Assembly (NCBI RefSeq): GCF_048128805.1
Contig: NC_136008.1
Span: 20,626,459 to 20,690,458, forward strand
DNA length: 64,000 nt
Source: Centroberyx gerrardi
Lineage: Eukaryota; Chordata; Actinopteri; Beryciformes; Berycidae
Reading direction: 5' to 3'
Shown piece by piece: positions 62,601-64,000 of the stretch. The position numbers and the translations under genes are program-made. The notes beneath the pieces were generated by a model. That model did no database searches, was not told the DNA's origin, and saw only the letters and a list, made by a program, of their open reading frames with translations. The first letter of the stretch is position 1, and every line of letters begins with the position of its first letter.

Positions 62601-64000
62601 GTCAGAATTTATCGGATAATTTCTTTATTGATAAAAAACTTTTCCTCTTTTTAGCAACATTGAGGAAATTTGATCAAAATTTGCCGTTTCCATTCCAAAC
62701 CCACCTACTGTTTGTTGTTCCTCCTACTGTTTTTATGACCATTTCAAGTCATTTCTACAATTAAACTGATCCTATGTATTTTAGTCTCCCAACCATACCC
62801 CAGTGTTCACTAAATAATTTTCTTCCTAGGATAAACACACTACACCTCCTGACCCTCGACCTGTTCCCCGTCTGCTGGACTCCCTCCCCACTCCATCCCT
62901 CCCTCTTCCATCCAGACTGAACCCACCTATGGTCTGCCAGACGCCCAACAACTACAAAAATCCCTGTGCTAACAGGTAACATCTTGACTTGTGTCTGCAG
63001 GTCCTGAAAAAGCTTTAAAATCAAGGTTGTAGAAGTTGTTGCATACAGGCATTTTGAGTCTTTAATTCACTTTTTCCGGTGATGCCTATTTGAAATAAAT
63101 AGTTGTCTGAACAGAAACTTTACTCTGTGGGTTAAGTTTGGTTATCTAGTTGGGAAAGTTAGGGGAGTTACCTAGTTTCCATCTTTTTCTTTCTCCCCCT
63201 CAGTTTTATCACCCCGGTTGTAAAGAGAGACCCTGAATCAGCTTCTTCTGCCGCACACAGAGCCGGACCCACCCAGCAACCCTGCACACCTCTAAACCAA
63301 GTGTCCTACTTCCAAACCCCACAGGTACCAGATGCCCTGTGCCTTTGCAGTCATTGAATACATTGCTTTTATTTTGTGGACTCAGAAGACACAATAGAGC
63401 TGGAACGTCACATGGTACTGTGAAAAATATTATTCCCATGTCACCAACCACCTGATGTTATTCTATAGTGGATGACTTCCTAACAGTATCAAGAAGACTA
63501 AGTGACTTCTACTGGATTTGAAACATTGTGTCCATTGTGTAACTGTAATTGTCATTGATTATGAATATTTCAACCTCCGTATAGAGAAGTAAGCTTTTTC
63601 ACCGTCAGGTAGGGATGTTTCCATCACAGCTACTACAATACCCATAAGCCCAGCTAGCTTCTTATCAGTGTAAGTAAGTGTTAGCAGAGGCGAAAACCAT
63701 TATAAATCTGGACATGTACAGCAGTGTAGCTTGTCATGCTACATTATATGCTCTGCAGAGGCTCGATAATGAACAAATTAGCCAGGCTTGTCATGTCAAG
63801 CCAAAAATAACATAACGGCTTGCAAACTGGCACAAAACTTTGCAGCATTGTTGTGAGTTTTGACCACTGTGTCTGTGGCTTCTTCCAGCCGACTAGTAAA
63901 CATTTAAACACACTGTGGCACAAAATTCTGGAACTTGTACCTTTTGACTTTTTTTGCGTTTTTCTTTCAGAAATATAAACACGCAAATGCATTTAGTTTA
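56681..64000 (+). CDS. ttk: TTK/Mps1 dual-specificity kinase, 5' part (kinase domain beyond window), with duplicated TPR module
   Basis: Family knowledge: kinetochore kinase of the spindle assembly checkpoint. Coding parts: ATG only at 56681-56683 (exon 1), then 57614-57701, 57842-58064, 58255-58361, 58478-58621, 58804-58918, 59013-59094, 59208-59305, 59738-59825, 60119-60227, 60371-60593, 60950-61056, 61762-61905, 62027-62199, 62830-62975 and 63204-63324. From the exon 2 ATG they give 1968 nt, exactly 656 codons with no stop. TTK is recognised from KNESYARILVRYAELKG, NCKGFAFVHVAHAQFE, GRVP, RQTS and FITPVVK, each with a human TTK counterpart. TPR block A covers about residues 30-187 and block B about 352-509. 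The start may be exon 1 ATG or the adjoining exon 2 ATG. The gene is cut off by the window end before the kinase domain. Confidence 0.92.
57241..57560 (+). repeat. Unclassified dispersed repeat, copy 3 (ttk intron 1)
   Basis: Matches copy 1 through CTACTGGTAAA, TTGAAATAAGTGCTGCTTGG, GACATTAAACTGCCAG and TTTTGGTGTGACTTTCTCTC. It ends about 54 bp before ttk exon 2, so it probably lies close to the branch-point region. Confidence 0.65.
57842..58621 (+). other. ttk: ttk TPR module copy A (exons 3, 4, 5)
   Basis: Exons of 223, 107 and 144 nt. Exon 3 encodes NSPETCLTYLMDLEKKGDP and QNESYARMLVRFAELKA, exon 4 IQDVNEAEANFNVARSHSQN and FAFVHIAHAQFEHSQ, exon 5 GNTKRAIYILQRAIELDAKP. This corresponds to the human N-terminal TPR domain, which supports kinetochore localisation and dimerisation. 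Copy A sits in the usual N-terminal place. It departs from human more than copy B in the second exon, which has SHSQN where human and copy B have an N-C-K core. Confidence 0.93.
59312..59560. mobile_element. hAT-like relic in ttk intron 8, same family as 30083
   Basis: Begins GACGGGGATTTCCACATTTT, TCATGACAAGGACCCAC, then TTTTTGTTGCTAGC and AACTGTCTGTACTGGAGG, paralleling the 30083 element in the same order. The right end is unclear. Confidence 0.45.
59890..60089. mobile_element. ttk: 200 bp hairpin MITE flanked by TTAA, in ttk intron 9
   Basis: Bounded by TTAA at 59890-59893 and 60086-60089. The first about 60 bp (AGGAACACTTCACAATTTTT ... CTCCATATATTGGTCCTCAC) is the inverted complement of the last about 60 bp with few mismatches, leaving a short loop. 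It ends 29 bp before exon 10. Confidence 0.8.
60371..61905 (+). other. ttk: ttk TPR module copy B (exons 11, 12, 13)
   Basis: Exons of 223, 107 and 144 nt, the same lengths and phases as exons 3-5. Exon 11 encodes NSPESCRTYLLNLEKRGNP and KNESYARILVRYAELKG, exon 12 IEDPDEAQDHFIVARSNCKG and FAFVHVAHAQFEVSQ, exon 13 GNVNKATSILHKAQALNARP. By eye exon 11 matches exon 3 at about 45 of 71 residues. Several positions (DPDEA, NCK, SQGNV, RNL) are closer to human TTK than copy A is. Frames are intact and all splice sites are GT-AG, so the copy looks functional. Confidence 0.93.
62027..63324 (+). other. ttk: ttk exons 14-16: linker before the kinase domain
   Basis: Exons 62027-62199, 62830-62975 and 63204-63324 encode a Pro-rich, basic, low-complexity linker. 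CQTPNNYKNPCANSFITPVV aligns with the human CKTP...RTPVVK region shortly before the kinase domain. The downstream frame continues in phase 0 past 63324. Confidence 0.85.
63971..64000 (+). CDS. ttk: Possible next ttk exon at window edge
   Basis: A polypyrimidine tract and TTTCAG at 63964-63970 precede an open phase-0 frame (KYKHANAFSL). This phase would continue exon 16. Only 30 nt are visible and I see no clear match to human TTK, so it may be a chance acceptor. Confidence 0.3.

Overview
This is vertebrate nuclear DNA, almost certainly from a teleost fish. The genes are split by GT-AG introns, the intergenic DNA is full of (CA)n, (GA)n, poly-G/C and fish-type miniature transposons, and all four genes read as fish-like orthologues of vertebrate proteins. 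There are no operons, CRISPR arrays or plasmid-like parts.

Layout: 1 to about 22.2 kb holds no gene I can support. It is microsatellite-rich DNA with several transposon relics and patches that could be cis-regulatory. From 29.84 down to 23.72 kb (minus strand) lies gdf6a, a complete two-exon BMP-family ligand gene (453 aa). Its 3' UTR probably runs on to about 22.2 kb. From 30 to 38 kb is intergenic DNA with a hAT-like relic, an orphan open frame followed by poly(A), a cluster of CTCF-like motifs and a GC-rich patch that may be the upstream exon or promoter of the next gene. From 38.26 to 45.24 kb (plus) is sybu (syntabulin), seven coding exons, 656 aa. From 54.31 down to 49.14 kb (minus) is ebag9 (RCAS1), six coding exons, 216 aa, tail-to-tail with sybu. 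From about 56.6 kb to the window end (plus) is the 5' two thirds of ttk (Mps1 spindle-checkpoint kinase), head-to-head with ebag9. Its kinase domain lies beyond the window.

The main observation is in ttk. The N-terminal TPR module of this kinase, single in human TTK, is present twice. Exons 3-4-5 (223, 107 and 144 nt) and exons 11-12-13 (223, 107 and 144 nt) have identical lengths and splice phases and encode two homologous TPR blocks. The block between them resembles the part of human TTK that follows its single TPR domain, so the second TPR block sits where mammals have only linker.

The four genes do not form a pathway: Gdf6 is a secreted morphogen, syntabulin a kinesin-1 cargo adaptor, Ebag9 a Golgi/secretory membrane-associated protein and Ttk a mitotic kinase. 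The sybu-ebag9 neighbourhood matches human 8q23 and gdf6 is also on human 8q, whereas human TTK is on 6q. The exon models were made by hand from reading frame, splice sites and remembered family sequence. Every coding total is a multiple of three. UTR ends, promoters and transposon family names are less certain.
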